IMG/VR virus record: IMGVR_UViG_3300042991_000128
Coordinates: 1 to 23,170 of that record
DNA: 23,170 nt
Strand: one strand, 5' to 3'
Origin: a virus
This document shows, piece after piece, positions 1-8,151 of the stretch. The first letter of the stretch is position 1. Each line of letters opens with the position of its first letter. A program made the position numbers and the translations under genes. Below the pieces are notes generated by a model. The model did no database searches and had not been told where the DNA came from. It saw nothing but the letters and a program-made list of their open reading frames with translations.

Positions 1-540
1 GTAGCGTGCCCTCAAGCCCTCGGCCATGACCCGCGCCATGAACGGGGAGCCCTTAAGCGCGGCATTGACGGCCTCAAGCTCCTGGTCATCGGCATTGTCC
101 GCGACCCAGGCCTTGATTGTGGACCAGCTCTCCTGGCCACCAACTGCCTCGTGCACAGCAGCCTGCACCTGAGCCTGCTTGGCCTTTGCTCCCTCGATAG
201 CCTTGGCTGCCTTGTCCTCTAGGATGGCCACGTACTCAGCACCACCCTTGACGCCCTTCTCAGCCAGCGCGGCCTTTACGATGGCGAACTCACCCTTCTG
301 GGCTGCGTCCCACGCGGTCGTGCCCGGGGCGATTCCGTTCGACGCCAGGAACTTGAAGACCAGATCGGTCGCGGGATCACCCGAGGGTGACAGTACGTAC
401 TCGGTCTGGACCTTTACCTGCAGGTCACCCGCAGCGGGGTTTGCGGAGGCCTTGGATGCAGCCTCTGCCGCAGCCTGGGCTGCAGCGGCAGCCGCTTGGG
501 CTGCTGCGTCATCGGCAGGGGTATTGGTGGGGTCAGCCAT
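1..540 (-). CDS. Capsid assembly scaffolding protein (partial, C-terminus outside window)
   Basis: The frame opens with ATG at 540 and stays open for 180 codons to the window edge, so the C-terminus is missing. It starts MADPTNTPADD and then has an alanine/glutamine-rich, low-complexity acidic segment (about residues 10-35), followed by a mixed helical region. T7 gp9-type scaffolds are acidic, helical, and encoded directly after the portal. The start overlaps the portal stop by 8 nt. The call rests mainly on composition and position after the portal; a scaffold forms the internal core around which the procapsid assembles and is then lost. The major capsid gene would be expected just beyond the window edge. 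Confidence 0.75.
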   Translation of the reverse strand, partial: MADPTNTPADDAAAQAAAAAAQAAAEAASKASANPAAGDLQVKVQTEYVLSPSGDPATDLVFKFLASNGIAPGTTAWDAAQKGEFAIVKAALAEKGVKGGAEYVAILEDKAAKAIEGAKAKQAQVQAAVHEAVGGQESWSTIKAWVADNADDQELEAVNAALKGSPFMARVMAEGLRARY

Positions 541-2065
541 TGGTGTTGGGTCCTTGTTGCGGTTGGGGCAGTGCCGAATCGGCACCTCTAGCCAGCGCTG
601 TACGCTTGGCTTCTGCGTCGTCCTGGGCGGCAACTTCCTCGTCCGAGTACAGGTACTTGTCCGCTTGGATGCCAAGAGGCGTCGCCAAGTCAGAGGCCAA
701 GTCCTTGAACTTAAGGCGCTTCAGCGCTTGCTCCGGGATGGTAGCGGCACCCGCGAGGGATGCCAGCCACTCCTTCAGGTTTGACAGGTCCCCGCTGCGG
801 CTCAGCGCATCCAGGCCTGTCACGATGGTCAACTCGATGTCCTTGGGCTTGAACTGCACGTCCATCAAGTCCAGCAGGAAGTAGCTCATGGGGGCCTGCA
901 CGTCCACGGCAATGCGGCTATAGCCACCCCCGAGGCCCGTATCCAGCTCTTGCGCAAGCTGGCGAATCTCAATCCCCGTGGTGCGCTCGCTGTCCCGCAC
1001 TACTGCGGAGGCTAGGACGAACGCCCGACCAAGGCGCTGCTCCAGCGGTTTGCGGGCGATGTCCTGGGCCTGCATCGCGGAGGCCATCTCGACCGCCACG
1101 TTGACAATACTCAGCGAACCCTTCTCGCCGGATATTACCTCACCATTCTCGCTGTCCTCGAACTCCTTGCCGTCCATGGTAGCGGCCGGGTCCTTCAGCC
1201 AGCGGTACTCTGACGCCAGCACCCCGGCAGTAGTCATAGCGGAGCACAGTTGGGCGAAGGCGGTGAAGTCTCCCGCGTACTCAGCAACGAGGCTGTTTCC
1301 GTAGTTGGCAGAGTCCGGTAGAGTCCAGGTGATCGCCTGGTACGGCAACTTGTGTTTGGGGTAGGCCTTGTCCCATGCAGCGAGGTGCACGTCCTCTACG
1401 TAGTGCTTGACGGTGTACTCATCCTTCTTGTTGTAGTTGCGCTGCACCAGGATGAAGTAGTCCACCTTACCCGTCTTGCTCGGGGGTAGTATGTCCCGCA
1501 ACTCCTGCGGAAGCTCGTCGGCCTCGACGCTCTCCTTGATGACGTGGGTGTGAACCCTACCGTAGATGTCGCGCTTCACTCGGAAGTGCCGCAGGCTGAT
1601 GACCCTAAGTTGCTCGTTCTCTCGGTCCAGCACCAGGGTAGTAGGTCCGACCACCAGAAGTTGCTTCAACAGTTCAAACAGCTTGGGACGCATGGCTCTG
1701 CGGTCCACCTCCTTGGTCATCTCCTTCTCGGCCAGCCCAAGGATGCTGCGCAGGTCAGCCTCACTAAGGCGGGCCTCAGCGGCAGCCTGTGTAAACCCCA
1801 CAGTTGGGTCCATCCTGGTGAACGGGCGCGAGGGTGCGAACAGTGCCAGCATCAAGCGGGTAGCCAGGTGGTTGACTAGCTGTGCGCCGTAGCTCTGCCA
1901 CTCTGGTGGCACTATCTCATCATCCGCTACCTCCACCCCCTCCTCAAAGTACAGGCTCGGTAGCGTCAACTTGGCGCAGCGCTCGGCCCTGGCGAGTACG
2001 GCCTGCACGCCAGGCTCGGCGTCCAGCCTGTCCCACCACTCCCGACCGCTGGATGGGCGGATCAT
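533..2065 (-). CDS. Head-tail connector (portal) protein, T7 gp8-like
   Basis: A 510-residue protein, close to the roughly 535 residues of T7 gp8. It shows the usual podovirus portal pattern: an N-terminal helical part (WWDRLDAEPGVQAVLARAER), a segment describing insertion into the connector (PPEWQSYGAQLVNHLATRLMLALFAP, around residues 53-78), and a hydrophilic C-terminus rich in D, E, Q and P. Twelve copies would form the vertex through which DNA is packaged and ejected. The start ATG overlaps the stop of the upstream small gene by ATGA, and the stop overlaps the scaffold start. It therefore lies in a tightly coupled late operon. Confidence 0.9.
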   Translation of the reverse strand: MIRPSSGREWWDRLDAEPGVQAVLARAERCAKLTLPSLYFEEGVEVADDEIVPPEWQSYGAQLVNHLATRLMLALFAPSRPFTRMDPTVGFTQAAAEARLSEADLRSILGLAEKEMTKEVDRRAMRPKLFELLKQLLVVGPTTLVLDRENEQLRVISLRHFRVKRDIYGRVHTHVIKESVEADELPQELRDILPPSKTGKVDYFILVQRNYNKKDEYTVKHYVEDVHLAAWDKAYPKHKLPYQAITWTLPDSANYGNSLVAEYAGDFTAFAQLCSAMTTAGVLASEYRWLKDPAATMDGKEFEDSENGEVISGEKGSLSIVNVAVEMASAMQAQDIARKPLEQRLGRAFVLASAVVRDSERTTGIEIRQLAQELDTGLGGGYSRIAVDVQAPMSYFLLDLMDVQFKPKDIELTIVTGLDALSRSGDLSNLKEWLASLAGAATIPEQALKRLKFKDLASDLATPLGIQADKYLYSDEEVAAQDDAEAKRTALARGADSALPQPQQGPNTNG

Positions 2066-2403
2066 ACCGCGTTCCCTTCCTGGAAGGCACGGCGCCGGCG
2101 GTTGCGCTCGGTAGCGTCCACAGTGGCGATTGTAACGTCGGTCTCAACCGACGCCAATCGCGCCTGCCTAATAGCCTCGCTCTCAGCCTGATCGGACAGG
2201 ACCTCTCGCTCAGCCGCGAGTAGGCGGGCGGCGTTGGCGGCTTCCACCTGACCAGCAAAGTCGGCCGCCTGACGCCTCGCAGCGTCTTGCTCAGCGATCT
2301 GCTGGCCCATCAGGGCTTTCTGCTGCTGTTTCCTGGCGCGGGAACCCCCGACGATGCTCGTCACCAGGGATGCACCCGCTACTCCTACTGCTACCCACGT
2401 CAT
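2062..2403 (-). CDS. Small membrane-type protein, possible internal virion protein
   Basis: 113 residues. The N-terminus (MTWVAVGVAGASLVTSIVGG) is a hydrophobic, glycine- and alanine-rich segment that could span a membrane. The rest (residues 22-113) is a long charged, alanine/glutamine/arginine-rich helix, probably coiled coil (QQQKALMGQQIAEQDAARRQ). This two-part design resembles T7 gp14-type internal virion proteins, but this one is shorter and lies upstream of the portal rather than after the tail genes, so the assignment is only by resemblance. It overlaps the cupin gene upstream and the portal gene downstream by ATGA, which suggests translational coupling within the late operon. Confidence 0.6.
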   Translation of the reverse strand: MTWVAVGVAGASLVTSIVGGSRARKQQQKALMGQQIAEQDAARRQAADFAGQVEAANAARLLAAEREVLSDQAESEAIRQARLASVETDVTIATVDATERNRRRRAFQEGNAV

Positions 2404-2837
2404 GTAAGCACTCCTTGTTTGTACAACGCTGTCAACTCCAGTGTAATAGCGTCTTCGGGGATGATGTGTTGCGCCTCAATGACCGATAGGTCCCGCGTGT
2501 CTGAGGGGTTCTTGTGCACTGTGAGGAATGTTGTTTCCTCGTAGCAGTGAATGGCACGCTTAGCTCCCGCTGGCGCCACTTCCTGGTAGCCCTCTGCCAC
2601 GTCAAACCGGCTGAAGCCGTCAACAACCTCAGCGTGACCCTTGAGCACGCACAGGTAGTGGTCGTACCTTTGAATGCCACCCACCACGGTGCACCCGGCT
2701 GGCAAGGTCAGCACTCGGAGGTACAGCCCAGGAAGCCAATAGTGCGACGGCTCGGGCATTGGATCAGCGATTGGCAGCATCGCTCTGTGTAGGGCCACGA
2801 TGGCGGCTCGGTCTGGGACAGAAGTCACGGCGTTCAT
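2400..2837 (-). CDS. Cupin-domain protein
   Basis: 145 residues. From about residue 40 to 110 the protein reads as a small beta barrel of the RmlC-like cupin type: a turn LPAGCTVVGG, a strand with HYLCVLKGHAEVVDG, then FDVAEGYQEVAPAGAKRAIH. The last part matches the glycine-containing second cupin motif followed by a histidine. A full set of metal ligands is not obvious (H in RYDHYL, H in RAIHCY), so enzymatic activity is uncertain. Its place between a PA14-like protein and the portal suggests a virion or assembly role, but that is inference. The start follows directly on the stop of the PA14-like gene (TGA then ATG, no gap). Confidence 0.6.
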   Translation of the reverse strand: MNAVTSVPDRAAIVALHRAMLPIADPMPEPSHYWLPGLYLRVLTLPAGCTVVGGIQRYDHYLCVLKGHAEVVDGFSRFDVAEGYQEVAPAGAKRAIHCYEETTFLTVHKNPSDTRDLSVIEAQHIIPEDAITLELTALYKQGVLT

Positions 2838-3791
2838 TCAGAAGTACCTCTGCACGTAGTCCACGCCAAAGGCTGTCTGCACCGGCCGCGGTGCCACAGC
2901 TACGGGGGCCTCCCACCCGATGGGGTACATCACGTTCGTTGGGATTAGGACGGCGGGCGCTCCTGCAACTTCCCAACTGAGCTGGAAGGAGTAGCGATTG
3001 CGCCCGCGATTCGGGGAGAAGTTTTCTACCCGTATATTGATGATCTGTCCTGCCGTCCACTCAAAGAGACCACTACTACGAATCGCAGCGTGATTCACCC
3101 AGTCGTCAATGATCGGAACACCATTGGCGAAGAACCGGCACCCGTCATCGGAATTGAAAATTATGCGGTAGGTCGCAGTCAGCGGAATCTTGAAGGACCC
3201 GCGTGCCAGTACGGAGATGTCCTGCTCATTGGTGTGCCAGTTGGGGAGCAGGTCCGGGCTGGCAACATCCGCACCAAGCACACTAAGGTTACGCACATCC
3301 TGCCGCACGGCGCTCCCAGACAATGAGAGGTTGGTGTACACCCCGACAGCTAACCCAGTGCCTGGTAGGGCGTAATCTGCGGGCACTTCACCACCCGCTG
3401 GCTCGGTCGTGCCAGTGAATACGCTACCTAGCGTAGCCCAGCCTAGCCACCTAGTAGCGTGGTCGGCCCCAGGTGGCGTGGTGTTGATGGCAATGTAGCG
3501 CCTGCCCGTGGCTACATTGTCTTGGGTTACGGGGCCAATCTCTAAGGTCAGCGCTGCCGGCGGGTTTGGCAGGGCTACTGCGGTGCCATCCAGGCCGTTA
3601 ACGCGGTCCCAACTCACGGCGGCTACACCGATAAGCGTGGTGGCTGCACCCTTCGCCGCATCGGTGACGGCCTGATTTGCGTCGGAGATGTTAACGAGCA
3701 TGCGGTAGGCAGCTCTCCCACCCAGCGTATAGGCGACATCCGCCTCGTCAATGAAGGCTGCGGTGTGCAGCGTAACTGGAACAATCGCCAT
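2838..3791 (-). CDS. PA14-like domain protein, possible virion surface or receptor-binding protein
   Basis: 317 residues. The first 180 residues are rich in A, T, G and V with no recognised domain and include short stretches typical of phage fibre or decoration proteins. From about 195 to 275 the sequence follows the PA14 fold: TATYRIIFNSDDG, CRFFANGVPIIDDW, then TAGQIINIRVENF and YSFQLSWEV. PA14 domains bind glycans or proteins in toxins, adhesins and glycosidases, so attachment to the host surface or to the capsid exterior is plausible. A structural role is inferred from its position just upstream of the portal. The start ATG is one base after the stop of the 62-residue gene upstream. Confidence 0.65.
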   Translation of the reverse strand: MAIVPVTLHTAAFIDEADVAYTLGGRAAYRMLVNISDANQAVTDAAKGAATTLIGVAAVSWDRVNGLDGTAVALPNPPAALTLEIGPVTQDNVATGRRYIAINTTPPGADHATRWLGWATLGSVFTGTTEPAGGEVPADYALPGTGLAVGVYTNLSLSGSAVRQDVRNLSVLGADVASPDLLPNWHTNEQDISVLARGSFKIPLTATYRIIFNSDDGCRFFANGVPIIDDWVNHAAIRSSGLFEWTAGQIINIRVENFSPNRGRNRYSFQLSWEVAGAPAVLIPTNVMYPIGWEAPVAVAPRPVQTAFGVDYVQRYF

Positions 3792-3792
3792 G

Positions 3793-3981
3793 TCAAGTCA
3801 CCATGAAGTTGTCGCGGATGTACTGGAGTACTAGCTGAACGCCCAGCTTCTGTGCCACAACCTCTGGGGTGTCCTCTCGGGACACTCTGGCGTTGGGTAG
3901 GTCCCTCTCCATCTTACGGTAGTCCTGCCCGTTCATGCGGAATGTGGGGGTCACTACCTGAAGCGTTGTCTTAGTAGTCAT
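3793..3981 (-). CDS. Small hypothetical protein, first gene of the late cluster
   Basis: 62 residues (MTTKTTLQVVTPTFRMNGQD at the N-terminus), mixed charge, no membrane segment. Not recognised. It is the first gene after the 80-nt gap behind the RNA polymerase, so it is probably the promoter-proximal gene of the structural operon. A Shine-Dalgarno-like AGGAAG lies 10 nt before the ATG and sits inside a perfect 5-bp palindrome (TAGGA/TCCTA, 3985-3998) that could hide it. It ends one base before the PA14-like gene. Confidence 0.6.
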   Translation of the reverse strand: MTTKTTLQVVTPTFRMNGQDYRKMERDLPNARVSREDTPEVVAQKLGVQLVLQYIRDNFMVT

Positions 3982-3984
3982 ACT

Positions 3985-4042
3985 TAGGAGTCTTCCTAAC
4001 CTTCGGTAAGGTAGAGAGGCCTACAGAGAGCCTTCCTAACCT
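3985..4042 (-). promoter_or_regulatory. Candidate late promoter/leader with two 15-nt direct repeats
   Basis: The gap 3982-4061 is the only sizeable non-coding stretch between RNA polymerase and late genes. On the minus strand it carries AGGTTAGGAAGGCTC (4042-4028) and AGGTTAGGAAGACTC (4002-3988), 14 of 15 identical, exactly 40 nt apart. The downstream copy overlaps a TAGGA-AGAC-TCCTA palindrome next to the first late start codon. A weaker hairpin, ACCTT-ACCG-AAGGT, lies between the copies. Phage RNA polymerases of this family use short conserved promoters in such gaps. The repeats could be promoters, ribosome-entry signals or processing sites; the sequence alone does not decide. Confidence 0.45.
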
Positions 4043-4061
4043 GGTTGCAATATAGGCACGT

Positions 4062-6467
4062 TCATATAAAGGCGTAAAGCGAGTCCTTTACATGAGATAT
4101 GTCCAGATTACCCTGCTCTGGCGGCGGTTCCAGTCCGCCAAGGGCTTCTTGCAGTTGTGACAGTACATCGTTCTCTGCGTAGAGCTTTACGAACTGCTCA
4201 CGTACTATCTCACCCAGGCGACCCGCGTCTGCCGGGTGGGTGCTGAAGCTGTCGTGTACAAACCCTAAGCTGTTAATGCCTTCCTGCTGGCAGGCTACTG
4301 TCACCATGTGCAGGTGCGCAGCATCCAGGCTGTGCACGAAGTTCGGGGCTAAGGCTGTAGCGTGCTGACGCTTGTCCGTTTCGCTACTCTCAACGGCCAC
4401 ACGAATATGCGCTGCTCCATGCAGCCAAGTCCTCACGCGAATGATGTCTGCTTTGTAGTAGGCTTGCGTGGCTATAAAGCCACTAGGCGTGGTCCACGTC
4501 AGTACGCGCTGCTTCAGTGAAGCAGCCCTACCTAGCCTACGCAGGAACTCTCGAACCTGCATCGCCGCCGGTAGCGCTTTCGCCAGGGCTGGCCAGCCCG
4601 CATCCATTAGAACGCGGGCGCGGCCCAGGCGCTCTCCCGGGCGACTGTCCGGCATCTCGCCAGCTAGGTAGTCTGCGGCTACGTAGCGCACGGCGCTATC
4701 CTTTGTCACACCGTAAGGCAGCGTCATAGTGGCGCGCTTCATGGCTAGGCGCTCTACGCCCTTCTCCATCCACCACTCCTTGTCCGGTCCATCAGGCAGC
4801 CCGGGCAGAAGGGTCTGCGTGACTTCGGCTACTCCCCTGTAAACATCCTCTTGCTGGGGGCCCGGTATGAGGTTGACCTTGCGCCCGCCAACCTCGTCAC
4901 GCAGCATGGCTGCGAAGTGCTGCAGGCCGTTGCATGACCCGTCGAGGGCCACGCGGATGCGGCTGCGGTAGCCGCTGGGGTCTCGCTTCCAGTCTGCTAC
5001 CTCGAAGCACCATGCTAGGAACTGCAGGGGCTCTTCCGCGTCTCTCCAGAAGCCTACCGTGCCAACAGGGTCATCCGCCACTACAGCCGCGCGGGGGAGG
5101 TAGGCGCGCGCCCAGCTCAGGCGCTCGGGTAGCGTAGCTTTTTCTACTCCGTTGCCCCAGGTGTTAGCGCCCTGCAGTAGTAGCCACTTCTCTCCGTGCT
5201 CCCCTAGGGGCTTTGCTTCGGAGAACTCCAGTAGTGCCTTCTGTAGGTCGCTACCCTGCGGGCTTAGACCAGAGCTGAGCGCGTAGTCTCTCCCCCGGCT
5301 ATCCAGGAAGTGCACGAAGTACAGGTTTGCGTAGTCCTGTAGCTGTAGTGCCTGTCGAGTGGCCCGGTAGAAGCGCCCATGCTCTACAGTGCCTAGCCGC
5401 TGCGATTCGTAGAATGCCCGGCAAGCCCCCTTCCAGGCTGCCAGAGCTGTTTCCTCGTCGTGCCCTAGGGGTGTACCCTCCGGGCCTGTAAGGGGCGGCC
5501 TGGGGGGCTTCTCGTGGCTTGTAGGCGCATAGGCCCCCGGCACTCCTCCTGCACTCTTGCTTAGTTCCAGCGCGGTCTGCAGAACGCGGCGGTTCACTCG
5601 CCATTGCGTAGCCTGAAGATGGTTTACGGCCCCCAGGACTATAGGCATGGGGCTGTCCCTCAGCAGCGGACGTGCAGAGGCAGCGGTCTTCACCAGGTAG
5701 CGGTGTGCACGGCGCATCTCCGCCGTGTGATAGCCGCCACCTACCATACCAGTCCATGGCAACGGCGGCTCAACGCACGGCCCGTAGTCTGGTCTAGTCT
5801 CCGCGAGGAACTCAAAGCTAGCGTCCAGGATGCCTCTGGCCGCGGCGCTCAGGGCCACCTCGCGGTAGGCCTGGCGTCCTCGGCCGGAGGTGAATGGCTG
5901 GGACACCTCGATCAGGCCACACGTCTCCAGGCGCCCCAGCAGGAACACACCCACTACGTCACGACTACCCTTGTCCCACTCCGCCCATGAGGCCCCGGCC
6001 TCAGCGGCCTTGACCTTGTACACCGCCATTCGGTGCTCCTCGTCCTCGGACATGCGGCGCTGGAAGTCACGCGCAAGTGTGTAGTGTAGGTCCGGCAGGG
6101 CCTCAGCGATCTGGCTTAGCACCAACTCATAGTGAATGGAGCGTCCTATGGCGTAGGACAAGGCGCGGTGGTTGTGCGCCTTTCCACCGAGGATGGCGTT
6201 TAAGCACGAGCGCACGGCTAGGAAGGCCACGCTCGTGGCCTCCAGCTTGCGAAGTAGTGTCAAGGCGTTGCCACCCCGCAGTGGAGTAGGGTGAGCGTAT
6301 AGGTCCACTAGCATCTCAGCCAGTGGGGCGGTGTAGTTGCGGTGTATGGACTGCGCGTAGGGGTTGCGGTGGGCCTTGCCCTTGCTCTCGGCTTCACCTA
6401 CTGCCGCCTCCAGCCGGTTGCGACCGGCGAGTAGCATCCTGCGCTCCAGCTCGGCCTGAGAGTGCAT
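4062..6467 (-). CDS. DNA-directed RNA polymerase, single-subunit phage type
   Basis: 801 residues from ATG at 6467 (MHSQAELERR). This start is chosen because it overlaps the upstream stop as TAATG and because the longer open frame before it has shadow-type, arginine-rich composition. Family hallmarks are present: motif A VALDGSCNGLQHF with catalytic Asp509, motif B KRATMTLPYG with Lys577 and Tyr585, motif C FVHDSFSTHPAD with His738-Asp739, and FVHSLDAAHLHMV before it. T7 RNA polymerase has 883 residues, so this one is about 80 shorter, mostly in the N-terminal promoter-recognition half. It ends YAFI, compared with FAFA in T7. It would transcribe the late genes that follow; its promoters are expected in the adjacent gap. 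Confidence 0.97.
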   Translation of the reverse strand: MHSQAELERRMLLAGRNRLEAAVGEAESKGKAHRNPYAQSIHRNYTAPLAEMLVDLYAHPTPLRGGNALTLLRKLEATSVAFLAVRSCLNAILGGKAHNHRALSYAIGRSIHYELVLSQIAEALPDLHYTLARDFQRRMSEDEEHRMAVYKVKAAEAGASWAEWDKGSRDVVGVFLLGRLETCGLIEVSQPFTSGRGRQAYREVALSAAARGILDASFEFLAETRPDYGPCVEPPLPWTGMVGGGYHTAEMRRAHRYLVKTAASARPLLRDSPMPIVLGAVNHLQATQWRVNRRVLQTALELSKSAGGVPGAYAPTSHEKPPRPPLTGPEGTPLGHDEETALAAWKGACRAFYESQRLGTVEHGRFYRATRQALQLQDYANLYFVHFLDSRGRDYALSSGLSPQGSDLQKALLEFSEAKPLGEHGEKWLLLQGANTWGNGVEKATLPERLSWARAYLPRAAVVADDPVGTVGFWRDAEEPLQFLAWCFEVADWKRDPSGYRSRIRVALDGSCNGLQHFAAMLRDEVGGRKVNLIPGPQQEDVYRGVAEVTQTLLPGLPDGPDKEWWMEKGVERLAMKRATMTLPYGVTKDSAVRYVAADYLAGEMPDSRPGERLGRARVLMDAGWPALAKALPAAMQVREFLRRLGRAASLKQRVLTWTTPSGFIATQAYYKADIIRVRTWLHGAAHIRVAVESSETDKRQHATALAPNFVHSLDAAHLHMVTVACQQEGINSLGFVHDSFSTHPADAGRLGEIVREQFVKLYAENDVLSQLQEALGGLEPPPEQGNLDISHVKDSLYAFI

Positions 6468-6703
6468 TAGCCCCGACCGCCCTGCTCCTGTGTCTCTCCC
6501 TGCATGTGCAGAAGGATTTCCCTGGAGAGCCAGCCGAGTCCCATGAAGCCTGGCCACGCTCGTGTCACCTCTACAGGAACCAGCTCGTTCAGTGCGCGTG
6601 CAAGGGCAGGGGTGAGCAGTGTGATGTCGTCCTGGGCCGACTGTCGGCGCATATCCAGGGTGCTGTAGAGGCTCTCGTCCTCGTTGGTCCACGGCGTCAG
6701 CAT
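6467..6703 (-). CDS. Small hypothetical protein between ligase and RNA polymerase
   Basis: 78 residues, acidic N-terminus (MLTPWTNEDESLYSTLDMRR), a helical middle and a short glycine/glutamine-rich tail (QGETQEQGGRG). Not recognised. It is accepted because it exactly bridges ligase and RNA polymerase: its ATG overlaps the ligase stop as TGATG, and its stop overlaps the polymerase start as TAATG. One hydrophobic stretch (PGFMGLGWLSREILL) is too short and interrupted for a clear membrane segment. Confidence 0.7.
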   Translation of the reverse strand: MLTPWTNEDESLYSTLDMRRQSAQDDITLLTPALARALNELVPVEVTRAWPGFMGLGWLSREILLHMQGETQEQGGRG

Positions 6704-7650
6704 CAATCGCTCTCCTTCTTGTCGTATCTCCAGCCCTTAAAGCGGGGCTCGCGTAGATTCCCATCCGGCGTGAAGCCCATGGCCTCCACCTCGAAGATGA
6801 GTCCCACGGGGCTGCGCACAGTAGGGTCATTTAGGCAACGCCAAAGGCTCTCGCGTTGCTTGTCGGAGAACCCGGTGCCGACGGTGCCAGTCTTGCCGTC
6901 CTTGGTTGCGTAGCTTAGATACCCTAGCCGCGAGGAATGCTTGCCCTCCTGGCCCAGGCCGCCGCCCGTGCACCGCACGTCTAGAGTGATCTCGTTCTTG
7001 AACTTTACGGCCTCACCCCCTGTGGCCCGCTTGTCCAGTAAAGGCAGGCCGTGTAGGTCCCACAAGACAATGCCATCGTATCCAGGCCCCATGGTACGGG
7101 CCACCTGCTCTGGGGTGTCGTTGGGCCCAAGCACTAGAGTGTTAGCCCAAGCAATGTGCGTGCGGTCATTGCCTTCTGGCCCCCGTGAGTAATACGCCAG
7201 CTCCCGATAGCGGTCAAGCCGTTGGTAGTACGGCTGCTCGGCGAGATCACGCTCTAAGTATACCATGTCAAACAGCCGGAACTGAAAGTCCCAAATGGTC
7301 GCCCGCTGCTGCCTGAAGTCGCCGCTTATCCTGGATTGCGCGCAGTCATGCCGCCACACTTCACCAGCCAGCATTAGCGGGGTGCCATCCCACCCGTAGT
7401 CCCCCAGGGCGACACTCAGCTTGTTAAGAATGCCCTGGCACGAGATGCTGTAGTCCTCTCCGGTGCGGCTAAGCATTCGTGCCTCTGTGCCCCTCTCGAA
7501 CACCGCTAGGCCGCAGACGCCATCGTACTTGGCAAGAGCGATGCGGTCAGGCCTCAGAGCGAGGGTGGTTGTGCTCGGGTGAGCCTTCTGGAAGGCCTTG
7601 CTGGTGGCATCGTACTCACAGGGGCGTGTCAGTGGGAGGGTATGGCTCAC
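6703..7650 (-). CDS. ATP-dependent DNA ligase
   Basis: 315 residues, similar to the 359 of T7 ligase. The nucleotidyltransferase motifs are visible in order: motif I AKYDGVCG with the adenylated Lys41, motif III LFDMVYL near residue 128, motif IV YDGIVLWD, and motif V EAVKFKNE. An OB-fold-like C-terminal part follows and ends in a tryptophan/lysine-rich tail (FKGWRYDKKESD). The enzyme seals nicks during phage replication and recombination. The start is GTG and overlaps the upstream stop as GTGA; the stop overlaps the next ATG by one base. The motif IV pattern YDGIV replaces the common EG(V/I)V form. Confidence 0.93.
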   Translation of the reverse strand: MSHTLPLTRPCEYDATSKAFQKAHPSTTTLALRPDRIALAKYDGVCGLAVFERGTEARMLSRTGEDYSISCQGILNKLSVALGDYGWDGTPLMLAGEVWRHDCAQSRISGDFRQQRATIWDFQFRLFDMVYLERDLAEQPYYQRLDRYRELAYYSRGPEGNDRTHIAWANTLVLGPNDTPEQVARTMGPGYDGIVLWDLHGLPLLDKRATGGEAVKFKNEITLDVRCTGGGLGQEGKHSSRLGYLSYATKDGKTGTVGTGFSDKQRESLWRCLNDPTVRSPVGLIFEVEAMGFTPDGNLREPRFKGWRYDKKESD

Positions 7651-7844
7651 AGGTGCAGTCCTCTGGTCACCGCATCAGACAAGAGCTCAGTGATAGTCAT
7701 TCCTACTTGGAAGGCTCGGGGTCCTTGCAACTGAGCACTGGGCACCGAGAGTACCACGGTACGATGCTGCCCCATGGAGATAGTGATGTCCTCGTTTACG
7801 CCCCCGGGCGCGGGGCTGGGGTCACTGATCCTGATGGTGAGCAT
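7647..7844 (-). CDS. Small hypothetical protein upstream of ligase
   Basis: 65 residues (MLTIRISDPSPAPGGVNEDI), beta-rich N-terminal half and a helix near the end (MTITELLSDAVTRGLHL). Not recognised. Its ATG has a good ribosome site, AAGGGG five bases upstream, and it starts inside the end of the DUF4406 gene (23-nt overlap). Its stop overlaps the GTG start of ligase. A protein of this size and fold could bind a partner enzyme, but nothing shows which. Confidence 0.6.
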   Translation of the reverse strand: MLTIRISDPSPAPGGVNEDITISMGQHRTVVLSVPSAQLQGPRAFQVGMTITELLSDAVTRGLHL

Positions 7845-8151
7845 GGAGACCCCTTAGGAATACGCTGATGGGCAGTACAGGTATGAGAGCCGCCTGAGCT
7901 ACGGCCACCTCCAGGGCTGCCCCGCGGGATAGCCGCCAGTCTGGAAGTAAGGCCACCGCCTCGCAGGTGAGCAGGCGTTGTAGCCTCTGTTTGGGGCAGG
8001 TCCCCTGCCCTGCAGGGGAATCCGGGTTGCTGTCAGGGGGGTTCACCACTGTGAATCCGCAGCTCGCCAGAGCTTCCGCAGCGGAGTGGAAGGCTGCGGC
8101 GTTGTGCCCGAAGGCCTGTGGCATAGGTCCAGCGATGTACACCCTGTTCAC
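7822..8151 (-). CDS. DUF4406 / nucleoside 2-deoxyribosyltransferase-like protein
   Basis: 109 residues. It begins VYIAGPMPQAFGHNAAAFHSA, then FTVVNPPDSN, and later CEAVALLPDWRLSRGAALEVAVA. These are the hallmarks of the small Rossmann-like DUF4406 family common in phages: a YIAGPM phosphate-binding loop, the VVNP segment, and a LLPxWxxSRGAxxE motif with the candidate catalytic glutamate. The family is related to nucleoside 2-deoxyribosyltransferases, which cleave or transfer the base of a nucleoside, but the substrate of most phage members is not known. It uses a GTG start overlapping the upstream stop as GTGA. Confidence 0.75.
   Translation of the reverse strand: MNRVYIAGPMPQAFGHNAAAFHSAAEALASCGFTVVNPPDSNPDSPAGQGTCPKQRLQRLLTCEAVALLPDWRLSRGAALEVAVAQAALIPVLPISVFLRGLHAHHQDQ

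Noticed and set aside
6468-6830. Extra 121 residues before the RNA polymerase start
   Set aside because: The segment is arginine-, proline- and threonine-rich shadow sequence lying over the ligase end and the 78-residue gene. The ATG at 6467 overlaps the preceding stop as TAATG and gives a family-like N-terminus.
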